NCBI RefSeq assembly: GCF_025751515.1
Contig: NZ_JAOWLE010000001.1
Location: forward strand, 186,001-250,000
Direction of reading: 5' to 3'
DNA: 64,000 nt
Source of the DNA: Actibacterium sp. XHP0104
GTDB lineage: Bacteria > Pseudomonadota > Alphaproteobacteria > Rhodobacterales > Rhodobacteraceae
A model generated the notes under the pieces. It made no database searches and was not told the DNA's origin. It saw only the letters and a list, made by a program, of their open reading frames with translations. The translations under genes were made by a program, and so were the position numbers. Of this stretch, positions 42,437-52,094 are shown piece by piece; the first letter of the stretch is position 1, and each line of letters opens with the position of its first letter.

Positions 42437-42772
42437 ATGAAACAGATTGCGATCCTCTGTGTTGCGGCGATTCTCGCGCTGTCTCCGGCCCAGGCCGAAA
42501 CGGTCGACGGCAAGGGCGACATGGACGAGGGCCTGAGCCTCTTGGAAGAGGGGGCGCGGCTGCTGCTTAAGGGGCTGGCCGAAGAGATGGAGCCGGCGCT
42601 TGAGGATCTGACGCAAAAGCTGCAACCGGCCGTGGTCGAGCTGTTGCGCCTGATCGACGATTTCGACGCCTATCACATGCCCGAACGTCTGCCGAATGGT
42701 GACATCATCATCCGCCGGAAAGATCCGCTGCCATTGCCCGAGCCCGGTGAGGGCGGCGAGATCGAGATCTGA
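42437..42772 (+). CDS. Small exported acidic protein, function unknown
   Basis: A 111-residue protein with a signal peptide (MKQIAILCVAAILALSPAQA). The mature part is an amphipathic, acidic helix (MDEGLSLLEEGARLLLKGLA) followed by a Pro/Glu tail (DPLPLPEPGEGG). ATG 42437 is chosen because the residues upstream do not look exported; GGGGGC lies before it. Similar short periplasmic proteins recur in Rhodobacterales next to ppx. It follows the EEP gene by 37 nt and converges on ppx, 6 bp apart. Confidence 0.65.
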   Translation: MKQIAILCVAAILALSPAQAETVDGKGDMDEGLSLLEEGARLLLKGLAEEMEPALEDLTQKLQPAVVELLRLIDDFDAYHMPERLPNGDIIIRRKDPLPLPEPGEGGEIEI

Positions 42773-42778
42773 CCTCCC

Positions 42779-44332
42779 TCAGGCGTCGCCCTTTTCGAAC
42801 ACCACCCGCGTTTCCACGCCCAGCGCCTTGGCCAGCGAGGCCAGCCTTGCCTCGGCCACTTCGCCATAGAGGCCCTGCGCGCGCGGGGCCAGGTGCAGCT
42901 CGAGCCGTTTCTTGATTGGGAAATAGCGCAGCGTCACCAGCTCTTCGGGGCCCTCGGTCGAGAACATCGCGCCAAAGCGCATGGCCTTGCCCAGAACCTC
43001 GGCATCGCGGGTCTGCTTGTCGTCAAGCAGGCTGAACAGCGGTTCGAACCGGCTGCCGGACCGGCTGTTCTTGTAGCGGTGCAGCAGCGCCAGCCCAAGG
43101 AAGACCCGGCCCGGATGATCCAGCCCGCCCAGGTTGGCGCGGGTGGCGTTGTCGAAACAGACCTCGTGGCGGTAATCGGGATGGGCGCGCCAGGCGGTGT
43201 CATGCAGCAGGCAGGCGGCCTTGACCAGGCGCTTGCGCTCGTAGGGGGCGTTCTTGAACAGCGGCTGCACGAAATCGTAAAGCTGTGCGCCAAAGCCCGG
43301 AATGCGGGCCTGGCTGACCTCGGCAAAGCGGCAGGCCTCGATCAGCGGGTCGCGGTCGCGCAGGTGCCCGGGCATTTCCTCATACAGCAGGCCCTCGCGG
43401 ATGCCATAGCTGGACACATAGATCTCGGCCGGATGAAAGGTGTTCAAAAGCTGCCGCAGCACCTTGGTCGCGGTCGGTACCAGGGCGATGCGTTCGGCGG
43501 ATGTGCCGGTCAGGGCGCGCAGCTCGTCCAGGCTGTGCTCGTCGATCCATTTCAGCGTCGCGCTGACATTCTTGCGGGTCAGCTTGTATTCGTGCTGCAC
43601 CAGCAGCGGATAGTTGCGCCGCACCATGTCCATCCGGGCAATGGCGCGCCACGAGCCGCCGACCAGGAACAGGCGCTTGTGATCGGTGCCCATCTGCGCG
43701 GCCAGATCGTCGATCACGGTTTTTATGTGCTTTTTCAGGCCCTTCTTGCCGCCCGGCACGTCGCGCAGTTTCAGCGGACCCAGGGGCGAGGTGACGCGGT
43801 TGCCGACCTGTCCATCCTTCAACTCGGCCAGTTCCATCGAAGAGCCGCCGATGTCGCAGACCAGCCCCTCGGCGCCGGGCCAGCCCAGCAGCACGCCCTG
43901 GGCTGACAGGCGCGCCTCTTCGCGGCCGTCGATGACGTGGATTTTCAGGCCGGTTTCGCGCTCGACCTCGGTGCGAAACTCGGGGCCGTCCTCGGCATCG
44001 CGCACGGCGGCGGTGGCGACCACGGTCAGCGGGGCGGCGCCCATGCCCTCGGCCAGCAGGGCAAAGCGGCGCAGGGCGGAAAGCGCGCGTTTGCGGCCCT
44101 CGGGGTTCAGCCGGCCGGTCTGGCCCAGCCCGGCGCCCAGGCCGCACATCAGCTTTTCGTTGTAGAAATAGGCCGGGCTGCGGGCGGCGCCGTCAAACAC
44201 CACCATCCGCACCGAGTTCGACCCCACGTCGACAACGCCCACGCGCGACAAGGCCAGGGCAGAGGGGTCATTGAAAATAGGGCGGCCGAACGGGCCCCAG
44301 TCGTCATGTGCTGGTTCGGTCGTGCCGTCCAT
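42779..44332 (-). CDS. Ppx/GppA-family exopolyphosphatase
   Basis: A 517-residue phosphatase of the actin-like Ppx/GppA family. The phosphate-1 motif is VGVVDVGSNSVRMVVFD (residues 31-47); LVCDIGGSSMELAEL is phosphate-2. The second half is an HD-like helical region (LLHDTAWRAHPDYRHE). Substrate may be polyphosphate or pppGpp. I use ATG 44332, with GGGGGAGG upstream; earlier in-frame ATG codons lack a better site and extend into hdaA. It follows hdaA on the same strand. Confidence 0.9.
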   Translation of the reverse strand: MDGTTEPAHDDWGPFGRPIFNDPSALALSRVGVVDVGSNSVRMVVFDGAARSPAYFYNEKLMCGLGAGLGQTGRLNPEGRKRALSALRRFALLAEGMGAAPLTVVATAAVRDAEDGPEFRTEVERETGLKIHVIDGREEARLSAQGVLLGWPGAEGLVCDIGGSSMELAELKDGQVGNRVTSPLGPLKLRDVPGGKKGLKKHIKTVIDDLAAQMGTDHKRLFLVGGSWRAIARMDMVRRNYPLLVQHEYKLTRKNVSATLKWIDEHSLDELRALTGTSAERIALVPTATKVLRQLLNTFHPAEIYVSSYGIREGLLYEEMPGHLRDRDPLIEACRFAEVSQARIPGFGAQLYDFVQPLFKNAPYERKRLVKAACLLHDTAWRAHPDYRHEVCFDNATRANLGGLDHPGRVFLGLALLHRYKNSRSGSRFEPLFSLLDDKQTRDAEVLGKAMRFGAMFSTEGPEELVTLRYFPIKKRLELHLAPRAQGLYGEVAEARLASLAKALGVETRVVFEKGDA

Positions 44333-44384
44333 CGGCCTCCCCCTGTTTGCGCCGGTCGAGTTTGCCCGCATCGGGTCTGCCGGG

Positions 44385-45056
44385 TCAATCATCGGATGCG
44401 CCCAGAATTTCCGCGGCCAGGCGGTCGCTGATCTTGCGGCCTGTCGCCAGGGCGCGGCGGTCGAGTTCGGCCACGATATGCTGGGCGGCGGCGAAGGATC
44501 GCTCCATCCGGGGCAGCAGATAGGGCAGCAACCGCGGCGGAATGGCCAGTTGGCGGTCAGCAAAGAGCTTGACCAGCAGAGCGGTCAGCAGCGCGTCGTC
44601 GGGCGCATCCAGCGTGGCGGTGGCGGTGCCCTCCATCCGGCTTTGCAGGTCGGGCAGGGTCAGCGGCCAGAGATTGGGCGCGCTGCGCGCCGTCAGCAGC
44701 AGGCTGCCGCCTTCGGCCAGGATCAGGTTGTGCAGGTGAAACAGCGCGGGCTCGGCCTCGGGCGGAATGCGGTCGGCATCTTCGATCACCACGGCGCCGC
44801 TGGTTGCCAGGGCAGGGATGTCGGCGTCGGGCAGGTCGCGCGCGGCGATGATCTCGGCCCCGGACTGGGCGGCCCAGACATGGGCCAGGTGGGTCTTGCC
44901 CGCGCCCTTTGGCCCCACCAGCACCAGCTTGCGCTGCGGCCAGTTTTGCCAGTCGTCGATCTGCGCCACGGCCAGCGCATTGGCCGGAGTGACGAAAAAG
45001 TCGTCGCGCCCCCGTGCCGCGCGCTGGGGCAGGTCGAATACCAGCTGTTCGGCCAA
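44385..45056 (-). CDS. hdaA: DnaA-homologous regulatory protein HdaA
   Basis: A 223-residue AAA+ protein like the ATPase domain of DnaA without the DNA-binding end. The N-terminal QLVFDLP (residues 4-10) is a beta-clamp binding motif, and the Walker A is GPKGAGKT at 48-55. With DNA-loaded clamp it would stimulate DnaA-ATP hydrolysis and so restrain re-initiation. The start codon appears to be TTG (45054-45056), 1 nt after the permease stop, which fits a low-level protein. It is the middle gene of the AI-2E permease-hdaA-ppx run, an order common in alphaproteobacteria. Confidence 0.88.
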   Translation of the reverse strand: MAEQLVFDLPQRAARGRDDFFVTPANALAVAQIDDWQNWPQRKLVLVGPKGAGKTHLAHVWAAQSGAEIIAARDLPDADIPALATSGAVVIEDADRIPPEAEPALFHLHNLILAEGGSLLLTARSAPNLWPLTLPDLQSRMEGTATATLDAPDDALLTALLVKLFADRQLAIPPRLLPYLLPRMERSFAAAQHIVAELDRRALATGRKISDRLAAEILGASDD

Positions 45057-45057
45057 G

Positions 45058-46125
45058 TCAGAGATCCTCGCGCCCGGAGATACCCTTGTAAAGGCGGCTG
45101 TCCTTGTATTGCGCGGTGGCCCAGCGGGCCACGACCCCGATCGAGGCTGACACAGGCACCGCGATCAGCATGCCGACAAAGCCGAAGAGGCTGCCAAAGG
45201 CCGACAGCGCAAAGATCAGCCAGACCGGGTGCAGCCCAACCGAGCCGCCCACCAGTTTCGGCGTCAGGATGTTGCCCTCGACCACCTGGCCGATGGCAAA
45301 GACCGCGCCCACGGCGCCGATCATCCACCATTCGCCCCAGAACTGGAACAGCGCCAGGCCCAGAGCCAGCGCGCCGCCGATGATCGCCCCGACATAGGGG
45401 ATGAACGAGATCAGCCCCGCCAGCGCACCCACGATCAGGCCGAATTGCAGCCCCGTCAGCATCAGCCCGATGGCGTAATAGACCCCCAAGATCAGGCAGA
45501 CCGTGCCCTGGCCGCGGATGAACGAGGCCAGCGTGGCGTCGATCTCGCGTGCCAGGCGGCGGATCACCGGGGCCGGGTCGCGCGGCAAGAGCTTGTCAAT
45601 CTCGGCGACCATGCGGTCCCAGTCGAGCAGCAGGTAGAAGGTCACAACCGGAACCAGCACGATCAGCGCGACCACGTTGATCAGCGACAGCGCCGAGGCC
45701 AGCACGCCGTTCAGCAGCTCGCCGCCCTTGGATTTGATGGTCTCGCTGATGCCTTGCAGCGACTCGTTCAGGGTGGAACCCTCGACCATCACCGAGGGGA
45801 AACGCTCTTGCAGGAAGGTCTGAAAATTGCGGATCAGTTCGGGCATCACGTTGATCAGCGCCCCGGCCTGACGGGTCAGTTCGGGCACGACCAGCAACAC
45901 CATCAGCGTAAAGACCACCGCTGCGATCAGGGTGATCGTCACCGTGGCCCAGGCGCGGGTGAAACCGTGCTCTTCCAGCCAGTCGGCGACCGGGTCAAGG
46001 AAATAGGCAATCGCGGCCCCGACGACAAAGGGCAACAGCACCCCGCTGAGCAGCCACAGCAACAGCAGGAAGACCACCGCGGCGATCCCCCAATATTTCA
46101 ACTGATCCCGGACTGGCAGGGCCAT
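45058..46125 (-). CDS. AI-2E/PerM-family permease
   Basis: A 355-residue membrane protein with about eight helices. An N-terminal hairpin (LLPFVVGAAIAYFLDPVADW) carries the family signature, and conserved Gly/Pro helices follow (LISFIPYVGAIIGGALALGL). Members include the AI-2 exporter and Na+/H+ antiporters, so the substrate is undefined. ATG 46125 has AAGGAG 6 nt upstream; an in-frame codon 54 nt earlier is rejected. It leads hdaA and ppx. Confidence 0.9.
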   Translation of the reverse strand: MALPVRDQLKYWGIAAVVFLLLLWLLSGVLLPFVVGAAIAYFLDPVADWLEEHGFTRAWATVTITLIAAVVFTLMVLLVVPELTRQAGALINVMPELIRNFQTFLQERFPSVMVEGSTLNESLQGISETIKSKGGELLNGVLASALSLINVVALIVLVPVVTFYLLLDWDRMVAEIDKLLPRDPAPVIRRLAREIDATLASFIRGQGTVCLILGVYYAIGLMLTGLQFGLIVGALAGLISFIPYVGAIIGGALALGLALFQFWGEWWMIGAVGAVFAIGQVVEGNILTPKLVGGSVGLHPVWLIFALSAFGSLFGFVGMLIAVPVSASIGVVARWATAQYKDSRLYKGISGREDL

Positions 46126-46257
46126 GATCGCTCCTTGTTCTCTGGGCACAGTCTTGGCCGATGGTTGGGCCGGTTGCAAGGCCGCTCGGCGCTTGTCTGC
46201 ATCGCGCCAATCGCATAGACGCTAGGGCCAAAGGTTCAACTCAAGAGGCCCGCCCGC

Positions 46258-47595
46258 ATGCGCCTGTCCCGTTATTTCCTGCCCGTTCTCAAGGAAAACC
46301 CCGCCGACGCCCAGATTGTCAGCCACCGGCTGATGCTGCGGGCCGGCATGATCAAGCAGCAGGCGGCGGGTATCTATTCCTGGCTGCCGATGGGCTTCAA
46401 GGTGCTGCGCAAGCTGGAAAACATCGTGCACGAGGAACAGGTGCGCGCCGGTCACATCCCGATGCTGATGCCGACGCTGCAATCGGCCGATCTGTGGCGC
46501 GAAAGCGGGCGCTATGACGATTACGGCGAGGAAATGCTGCGGATCAGCGACCGCCACGGGCGCGACATGCTGTATGGGCCGACCAACGAGGAAATGATCA
46601 CCGACATTTTCCGCAGCCATGTCAGCAGCTACAAGGATCTGCCGCTGACGCTGTATCACATCCAGTGGAAATTCCGCGACGAGATCCGCCCCCGGTTCGG
46701 CGTGATGCGCGGGCGCGAGTTCCTGATGAAGGATGGCTACAATTTCGACCTGACGGTCGAGGATGCGCTGCATGCCTATAACCGCCATCTGGTCAGCTAT
46801 CTGCGCAGCTATGAGCGCATGGGCCTGCAGGCCATTCCGATGCGCGCCGATGGCGGCCCGATTGGCGGCGACTATACCCATGAATTCCTGGTGCTGGCTG
46901 AAACCGGCGAATCCGAGGTGTTCTATGACAGCGCTGTCACCGACCTGACCTTTGGCGACCGCGAGATTGATTATGACGATGTCGCGCAATGCCAGTCGAT
47001 CCTCGAAGAGTTCACCTCGAAATACGCGCGCACCGATGAGACCCATGACGAGGCGCTGTTCAACCAGATCCCCGAAGAGCGCCGCCGCGTTGCGCGCGGG
47101 ATCGAGGTTGGACAGATCTTCTATTTCGGCACCAAGTATTCCGAGGCCATGGGCGCCACGGTGCAGGGCCCCGATGGCAAGCCGGTGCCGGTGCAGATGG
47201 GCAGCCACGGCATTGGCGTGTCCCGTCTGGTGGGCGCGCTGATCGAGGCCAACCACGACGACAAGGGCATCATCTGGCCCGAGGGCGTGACGCCCTTCCA
47301 TGTCGGTATCGTGAACCTGAAACAGGGCGACGACGAGGCCGACGCCGCCTGCGACGCGCTGTACAAGAGCTTTACCGCGCTGGGGCTTGATCCGCTTTAT
47401 GACGACCGCAATGAGCGTGCTGGCGGCAAGTTCGCGACGATGGATCTGATCGGCCTGCCGTGGCGCATCACCGTCGGCCCGCGCGGGCTGAAGAACGGGG
47501 TGGTCGAACTGACCTGCCGCCGCAGCGGTGTCAGCGAGGAACTGCCGCCCGAACAGGCCGTGGCCAAGGTCGCAGCTATTTACGCGGCGCTGTAG
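46258..47595 (+). CDS. proS: Prolyl-tRNA synthetase
   Basis: A 445-residue class II synthetase that charges tRNA-Pro. Motif 1 surrounds [20 protein letters not shown], motif 2 has [17 protein letters not shown], and motif 3 is [16 protein letters not shown]. The anticodon-binding domain ends the protein ([15 protein letters not shown]). It is the short alphaproteobacterial form that lacks the Ala-editing insertion, so mischarged Ala-tRNA-Pro must be cleared in trans. The start follows a GGCCCGCCCGC leader with no strong Shine-Dalgarno. Confidence 0.96.
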   Translation: MRLSRYFLPVLKENPADAQIVSHRLMLRAGMIKQQAAGIYSWLPMGFKVLRKLENIVHEEQVRAGHIPMLMPTLQSADLWRESGRYDDYGEEMLRISDRHGRDMLYGPTNEEMITDIFRSHVSSYKDLPLTLYHIQWKFRDEIRPRFGVMRGREFLMKDGYNFDLTVEDALHAYNRHLVSYLRSYERMGLQAIPMRADGGPIGGDYTHEFLVLAETGESEVFYDSAVTDLTFGDREIDYDDVAQCQSILEEFTSKYARTDETHDEALFNQIPEERRRVARGIEVGQIFYFGTKYSEAMGATVQGPDGKPVPVQMGSHGIGVSRLVGALIEANHDDKGIIWPEGVTPFHVGIVNLKQGDDEADAACDALYKSFTALGLDPLYDDRNERAGGKFATMDLIGLPWRITVGPRGLKNGVVELTCRRSGVSEELPPEQAVAKVAAIYAAL

Positions 47596-47693
47596 GCGTC
47601 AGGCTTGTTCCGCACGGGAGGGTTGTGTTAGCCTTTCACCAAGCACCGAACCGGCGTCAGATCGGTCGGGCGAGGCGGTGAAAGAGCAGACAC

Positions 47694-48686
47694 ATGCCCT
47701 CTAGAAACGGTAATGGCAACGGACCTGGGTCCGGTAATCCTGTTGGTAATGGCGGCGGCAACGGCGGCAATAACAACGCCACGACCTATACCGATACGTT
47801 TTACCTGTTAGATCCGATGGCGCCGCCTGCGCCCGGGTCTACCCTGACGGCGATCACTCTGACGCTGTCCGATCACCGCAGCGACAACCTGTTCGGGCTG
47901 CAAGGCCAGGATAAAATCGACGGCGTGGATATCCGCTCTACCTATGTGGGCGATACGATCACGGTCGAATATCCCGATGGCTCGACCCAGACGATCACCG
48001 GCGTGACCTTTTACCTGGCCGACGGGCGCGAGCTGTTCACCCCCATTGACGGCACAGATCTGACCGACGCGGTTCTGGTTTCGACCAGCTATTCCACCAC
48101 CACCGACAAGGTCACCACCCAGCAGCTGGGCATCACCTGTTTCACCCCCGGTGTGCGCATCCGCACGCCCTCGGGCACCTGCGAGATCGAAAAGCTGCAG
48201 GTGGGCGATCTGGTCGTGACCAAGGATCGCGGCGCCCGTCCGGTGCGTTGGATCGGCAAGCGCACGATTGATGCCTCGGGCGATCACGCGCCGATCTGTT
48301 TCGCCAAGGGGGCGATCGGCAACCGGCGTGAATTGCTGGTCTCGCCGCAACACCGGATGCTGGTGCGCGACTGGCGGGCACAGGTCTATTTCGGTCAGCG
48401 CGAGATGCTGATCGCGGCCAAGCATCTGATCAATGACACCACCATCACCCGCAGCCCGCGCGACAGCATCACCTATATCCACCTGCTGTTCGACCAGCAC
48501 GAGATCATCTATGCCGAGGGCGTTGCGACCGAGAGCTTTCACCCCGGCGACTACATCCTCGACACCGATGCGGGCATCCGGGCCGAATTGCAGGCGCTGT
48601 TCCCCGAACTGTCGCAGGACAAGGGCGGCGTTTTTCCCGTGGCGCGGCCGGTGCTGCGCGGGGCGGACAGCCAGCTTTTCGCCTGA
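47694..48686 (+). CDS. Hint_2 domain protein with Gly/Asn-rich N-terminus
   Basis: A 330-residue protein. The first 28 residues are low-complexity Gly/Asn (NGNGNGPGSG). A beta-rich region (30-140) precedes a Hint (hedgehog/intein) domain that opens at Cys149 (ITCFTPGVRIRTPSG) and has GDLVVTKDRGARPVRWIGKR and the block-B-like SPQHRM with His220. The terminal Asn/His pair of splicing inteins is not clear, so self-cleavage at Cys149 rather than splicing is expected. Such proteins are often secreted in Rhodobacteraceae. It sits between proS and lolC/E. Confidence 0.85.
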   Translation: MPSRNGNGNGPGSGNPVGNGGGNGGNNNATTYTDTFYLLDPMAPPAPGSTLTAITLTLSDHRSDNLFGLQGQDKIDGVDIRSTYVGDTITVEYPDGSTQTITGVTFYLADGRELFTPIDGTDLTDAVLVSTSYSTTTDKVTTQQLGITCFTPGVRIRTPSGTCEIEKLQVGDLVVTKDRGARPVRWIGKRTIDASGDHAPICFAKGAIGNRRELLVSPQHRMLVRDWRAQVYFGQREMLIAAKHLINDTTITRSPRDSITYIHLLFDQHEIIYAEGVATESFHPGDYILDTDAGIRAELQALFPELSQDKGGVFPVARPVLRGADSQLFA

Positions 48687-48781
48687 GCGCCCGCGCGCGC
48701 GTTCACCCGCCCATGCGTCGGCCATCGGCTTGACGCCGCCCGCCGCGCGCCGCACTGTCGCGCAAAATGACAGGAGCAGTC

Positions 48782-50068
48782 TTGGCCAATCGAACAGCCC
48801 CCTTTGCCGCCTATGAATGGATGATCGCCTGGCGATACCTGCGCGCGCGCCGGTCCGAAGGTGGCGTCAGCGTGATGACATGGATCTCGCTGATCGGCAT
48901 CACCCTGGCCGTGGCCGCGCTGATCATCACGCTGGCCGTGCGCGCCGGGTTCCGGGCCGAATTCGTCGATACGATCCTGGGCGCCAACGCCCATGTCACC
49001 GTCTATTCGGGCGCCTATGTCGATGAGAACGGTCAATCCACCCGCGTTATCCCCGACTATGCCGAGATGACCCAGCGCATCGCCGCCATTCCCGGCGTCA
49101 CCCGCGCCGCGCCTCTGGTCAAGGGGCAGGTGATGGCGAACATGCGCTCGAGCAATGCCGGGGTCGAGGTGTTCGGTATTTCGGCCGCCGATCTGATGAC
49201 CATTCCCCGCGTCGCCAACCCCGAGGAATCCTTGGGCGATATCGCGCGCTTTGACGAGGGTATCGCCATCGGCAATGGCGTGGCGCGCGCGCTGGGGGTG
49301 CAGGTCGGCGACCGGATCAAGCTGATCTCGCCCAACGGGGTCAAAACCGCCTTTGGCACCTCGCCGCGCGTGAATGCCTATGAGGTGGTCTATATCTTCC
49401 AGGCCGGCCGGTACGAGGTCGACCGCACCCGCGTCTACATGCCCTTTGCCGATGCGCAGTCCTATTTCGACCGCGAGGGCGTGGCCGACGAGATCGAGAT
49501 CTTTGTCGAGAACCCCGAGCAGATCGAGGATTACACCATCCCGCTGTTGCGGGCGGCGGGCGACAGGGCGCTGGTCTGGACATGGCGTGACAGCGCCTCG
49601 GCCTTTCTGAGGGCGCTGGATGTCGAAGACACGGTGATGTTCGTGCTGATGTCGGTGTTGGTGCTGATCGCTTCGATGAACATCATCTCGGGGCTGGTGA
49701 TGCTGGTGAAAAACAAGGGCCGCGACATCGGCATCCTGCGCACCATCGGCCTCAGCGAGGGCGCGGTGCTGCGGGTGTTCTTTCTGTGCGGGGCGCTGGT
49801 GGGGTTGGTCGGCACGGCGATGGGTGTGGTTCTGGGCTGTCTTTTCGCCATCTATTTCGACCCGATCCTGGCCTTCCTGAATGGTGCCTCGAATGGCGGT
49901 GTGTGGGATCCGTCCATTCGCGGCATCTACAAGCTGCCCGCCAAGCTGATGCTGGGCGATGTGCTGGCGGCGGTGGGGCTGTCGCTGTTTTTGTCCTTTG
50001 TCATCACGATCTTTCCGGCCCGCCGCGCGGCGCGGATGAACCCTGTCGAGGCGCTGCGCTATGAGTGA
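48782..50068 (+). CDS. Lipoprotein-releasing ABC transporter permease (LolC/LolE)
   Basis: A 428-residue FtsX-type permease with one N-terminal helix, a large periplasmic domain (about 50-270) and three C-terminal helices. It opens [20 protein letters not shown] and has the periplasmic [13 protein letters not shown] hook region. With LolD it extracts outer-membrane lipoproteins from the inner membrane. I favour TTG 48782, with AGGAG 6 nt upstream; an in-frame ATG at 48767 is the alternative. A single permease gene suggests a LolF-like homodimer. It overlaps lolD by 8 nt. Confidence 0.9.
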   Translation: MANRTAPFAAYEWMIAWRYLRARRSEGGVSVMTWISLIGITLAVAALIITLAVRAGFRAEFVDTILGANAHVTVYSGAYVDENGQSTRVIPDYAEMTQRIAAIPGVTRAAPLVKGQVMANMRSSNAGVEVFGISAADLMTIPRVANPEESLGDIARFDEGIAIGNGVARALGVQVGDRIKLISPNGVKTAFGTSPRVNAYEVVYIFQAGRYEVDRTRVYMPFADAQSYFDREGVADEIEIFVENPEQIEDYTIPLLRAAGDRALVWTWRDSASAFLRALDVEDTVMFVLMSVLVLIASMNIISGLVMLVKNKGRDIGILRTIGLSEGAVLRVFFLCGALVGLVGTAMGVVLGCLFAIYFDPILAFLNGASNGGVWDPSIRGIYKLPAKLMLGDVLAAVGLSLFLSFVITIFPARRAARMNPVEALRYE

Positions 50069-50738
50069 ACCGGTTCTTGTGCTCGACCAGATCGAGAAAA
50101 CCTATAACCGCGGCAAGGCCAATGCCGTGCCGGTGCTGCGCGGGGCCTCGGTCACGTTGCAGCCGGGCGAGGTCGTCGCGCTGGTGGCGCCGTCGGGGGC
50201 GGGCAAGTCGACGCTGCTGCATATCGCCGGGCTGCTGGACACGGCCGATGCAGGCGAGGTGCGGATCGCCGGGCAGGGGGCAAGCGCGCTGTCTGACCGC
50301 CGGCGCACCGCGATCCGGCGCGACCGGGTGGGGTTCGTCTATCAGTTTCACCACCTTTTGCCGGAGTTCACCGCGCTCGAGAACATCGTTCTGCCGCAGC
50401 TCGCCAATGGTGCCAGCCGCGCCGATGCCGAGGCGCAGGCCCGCGATCTTTTGGCCCGTGTCGGGCTGACGGGGCGGGCCGATCACCGCCCGGCGGCCCT
50501 GTCGGGGGGCGAGCAACAGCGGGTGGCCTTTTGCCGGGCGCTGGCCAACCGGCCGGCTTTGCTGTTGGCGGATGAACCCACGGGCAACCTTGACCCCGCG
50601 ACATCCGACACGGTGTTCGCGGCAATGATGGAGCTGGTGCAGGAAACCGGCCTGGCGGCGTTGATCGCGACGCACAATCCCGACCTGGCCGCGCGCATGG
50701 ATCGCACCGTGCGGCTGGATAACGGGGTGCTGGTCTGA
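50061..50738 (+). CDS. lolD: Lipoprotein-releasing ABC transporter ATPase
   Basis: A 225-residue ABC ATPase. Walker A is APSGAGKST (residues 43-51; Ala replaces the usual first Gly, as in related LolD proteins); the Q-loop is [12 protein letters not shown], the signature LSGGEQQR and Walker [22 protein letters not shown] is diagnostic of LolD rather than other MacB-like ATPases. It powers release of lipoproteins to LolA. Start overlaps the permease stop, and an FnrL-type promoter follows directly. Confidence 0.94.
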   Translation: MSEPVLVLDQIEKTYNRGKANAVPVLRGASVTLQPGEVVALVAPSGAGKSTLLHIAGLLDTADAGEVRIAGQGASALSDRRRTAIRRDRVGFVYQFHHLLPEFTALENIVLPQLANGASRADAEAQARDLLARVGLTGRADHRPAALSGGEQQRVAFCRALANRPALLLADEPTGNLDPATSDTVFAAMMELVQETGLAALIATHNPDLAARMDRTVRLDNGVLV

Positions 50739-50739
50739 T

Positions 50740-50781
50740 TTGATCGGCGTCAAAGCCGGGGGCCGGGCTGGCCCCTAGTCT
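50740..50781 (+). promoter_or_regulatory. FnrL-type box and class II promoter of the cytochrome c gene
   Basis: TTGAT-CGGC-GTCAA at 50740-50753, then a TAGTCT -10-like element at 50776-50781. Box centre to -10 distance is 29.5 bp, identical to 27935-27976. Start would be near 50788, 25 nt before the gene. Confidence 0.6.
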
Positions 50782-50812
50782 GAATACAGGGGCAACAGCC
50801 GGAGGCCATGCC

Positions 50813-51214
50813 ATGACCGCACGCAAAACATTCCTGACCCTCGCCGCCTGTCTTGCAGCGCTGCCCGCCCTTGCCGAAGAGATGGACCCGGGCCAGGCGC
50901 TGTTTTTGGACAATTGCGCCACCTGCCACGGTGCGGGGGCGCGGGGCGACGGGCCGATGGCCGAGTTCATGACCCTGCCGGTGCCCGACCTGACCGGGCT
51001 GACCGAACGCTATGGCGGGCAGTTCCCGCTGCTAGAGGTGATTCACGTGATCGACGGGCGCCAACTGCTGCGTGGCCATGGCGGGCCGATGCCGATCTTC
51101 GGACTCGAGCTGGGCGGCGACAGTGTCGCGCTGGACGGCCCCGAGGGCACGGTGACAGAAAGCCCGGCCGAGATCGTCGCCATTGTCCGGTGGCTTGAAA
51201 CGATCCAGCGCTGA
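50813..51214 (+). CDS. Class I c-type cytochrome
   Basis: A 133-residue periplasmic monohaem cytochrome. The signal peptide (KTFLTLAACLAALPALA) is cleaved near residue 21; the haem motif is CATCH at 35-39 and the distal Met is probably Met93 in GHGGPMPIFG. It could shuttle electrons in low-oxygen respiration. An FnrL-type box upstream predicts induction when oxygen falls. GCCGGAGG precedes the ATG. Partner oxidase is not in the window. Confidence 0.92.
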   Translation: MTARKTFLTLAACLAALPALAEEMDPGQALFLDNCATCHGAGARGDGPMAEFMTLPVPDLTGLTERYGGQFPLLEVIHVIDGRQLLRGHGGPMPIFGLELGGDSVALDGPEGTVTESPAEIVAIVRWLETIQR

Positions 51215-51238
51215 TCGCGTGCGGGCGGTCGGGCGGCC

Positions 51239-51682
51239 ATGATCCACGAGATCGCCATAAGCACGGTTCTGATCCTGATGACCGTTCTCTTGGCCGGGCT
51301 GGCCTTTTGGGCGGCCGAGTCCCTGGTGACGCTGGTCAGCCCCTGGCTGGTGCGGCGCCCGCATCCACCCAAGATCGCGCTGGTGCTGGTGGGGATCGTG
51401 CTGGTGGTTCTGGCGGTGCTCAGCGCCTCGGTCTGGATCTGGGCCGCCGCGTTCAAGATGCTTGAGCTGTTTCCAACATGGGAGGCGGCGGTGTATTTCT
51501 CGATTGTCGTCTTCACCACGCTGGGGTTCGGCGATGTGCTGCTGCCCGAGGGCTGGCGCATTCTGGGCGGGCTGGCGGCGGCGAACGGGCTTTTGAACAT
51601 GGGGCTTTATACGGCGATGATGGTCGAGATCCTGCGCCGCGTGCGCCAAGAACAGATCGCGGGGCGCAGTGATGACGGATGA
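51239..51682 (+). CDS. Potassium-channel-like membrane protein
   Basis: A 147-residue protein with three hydrophobic helices (about 8-35, 45-72, 105-130) and a pore loop carrying TLGFGD at 94-99, which resembles the K+ selectivity filter TxGYGD/TxGFGD. It matches the two-helix ion channel family (PF07885) with an additional N-terminal helix and no RCK domain. Conductance is inferred, not proven. It overlaps the ModE-like gene by 11 bp, which suggests co-translation although the functions seem unrelated. Confidence 0.82.
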   Translation: MIHEIAISTVLILMTVLLAGLAFWAAESLVTLVSPWLVRRPHPPKIALVLVGIVLVVLAVLSASVWIWAAAFKMLELFPTWEAAVYFSIVVFTTLGFGDVLLPEGWRILGGLAAANGLLNMGLYTAMMVEILRRVRQEQIAGRSDDG

Positions 51683-52037
51683 TCTGCCGCCGCTGCGCAT
51701 TCGGCTGACCCTGCCGGGCAATGTGCCGTTCGGGCCGGGCAAGGCCGATCTGTTGCAGGGCATTTCCGAGACCGGGTCAATCTCGGCGGCGGGGCGGCAG
51801 ATGGGCATGAGCTATCGCCGGGCCTGGTCGCTGGTCGAGGCGATGAACAACGCCTTTGCCGATCCGCTGGTGGAAACCAGCAGGGGCGGGGCCGAGGGCG
51901 GCGGCGCGCGGCTGACACGGGCCGGGCTGGCGGTGCTGGCGCTTTATCGCCGGATGCAGCGCGAGGCCGAGGCCGCCACGGTCGATCTGCGTGGCGGTGT
52001 GGCCGGGATGCTGCGCGATATATCTGACGAAACATAA
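51672..52037 (+). CDS. Stand-alone ModE-type winged-helix regulator
   Basis: A 121-residue protein equal to the N-terminal DNA-binding domain of ModE: LRLTLPGNVPFGPGKADLLQ-like opening, GSISAAGRQMGMSYRRAWSL and VETSRGGAEGGGARLT. The C-terminal Mop molybdate-binding domains are missing, so it cannot sense molybdate in the usual way. A ModE-like dyad overlaps its own stop codon and another precedes modA, fitting a repressor of modABC. The start may be GTG 51669 or ATG 51672. Family call is firm; sensing mode is unknown. Confidence 0.85.
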   Translation: MTDDLPPLRIRLTLPGNVPFGPGKADLLQGISETGSISAAGRQMGMSYRRAWSLVEAMNNAFADPLVETSRGGAEGGGARLTRAGLAVLALYRRMQREAEAATVDLRGGVAGMLRDISDET

Positions 52038-52083
52038 CGCTTGAGCACGCCGGTGGTTTCGTTATGTTCGGGTGAACATAACG
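52016..52083 (+). promoter_or_regulatory. Two Mo-boxes flanking the modA promoter
   Basis: Box 1 (52016-52039): CGATATAT-N8-ACATAACG. Box 2 (52060-52083): CGTTATGT-N8-ACATAACG, a perfect palindrome of the half-sites. Between them lies a promoter with -35 TTGAGC (52041-52046) and -10 TATGTT (52063-52068), spacing 16 bp; box 2 covers the -10. Box centres are 44 bp apart, about four helical turns. Confidence 0.8.
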
Positions 52084-52094
52084 AGGTGCCTGCC

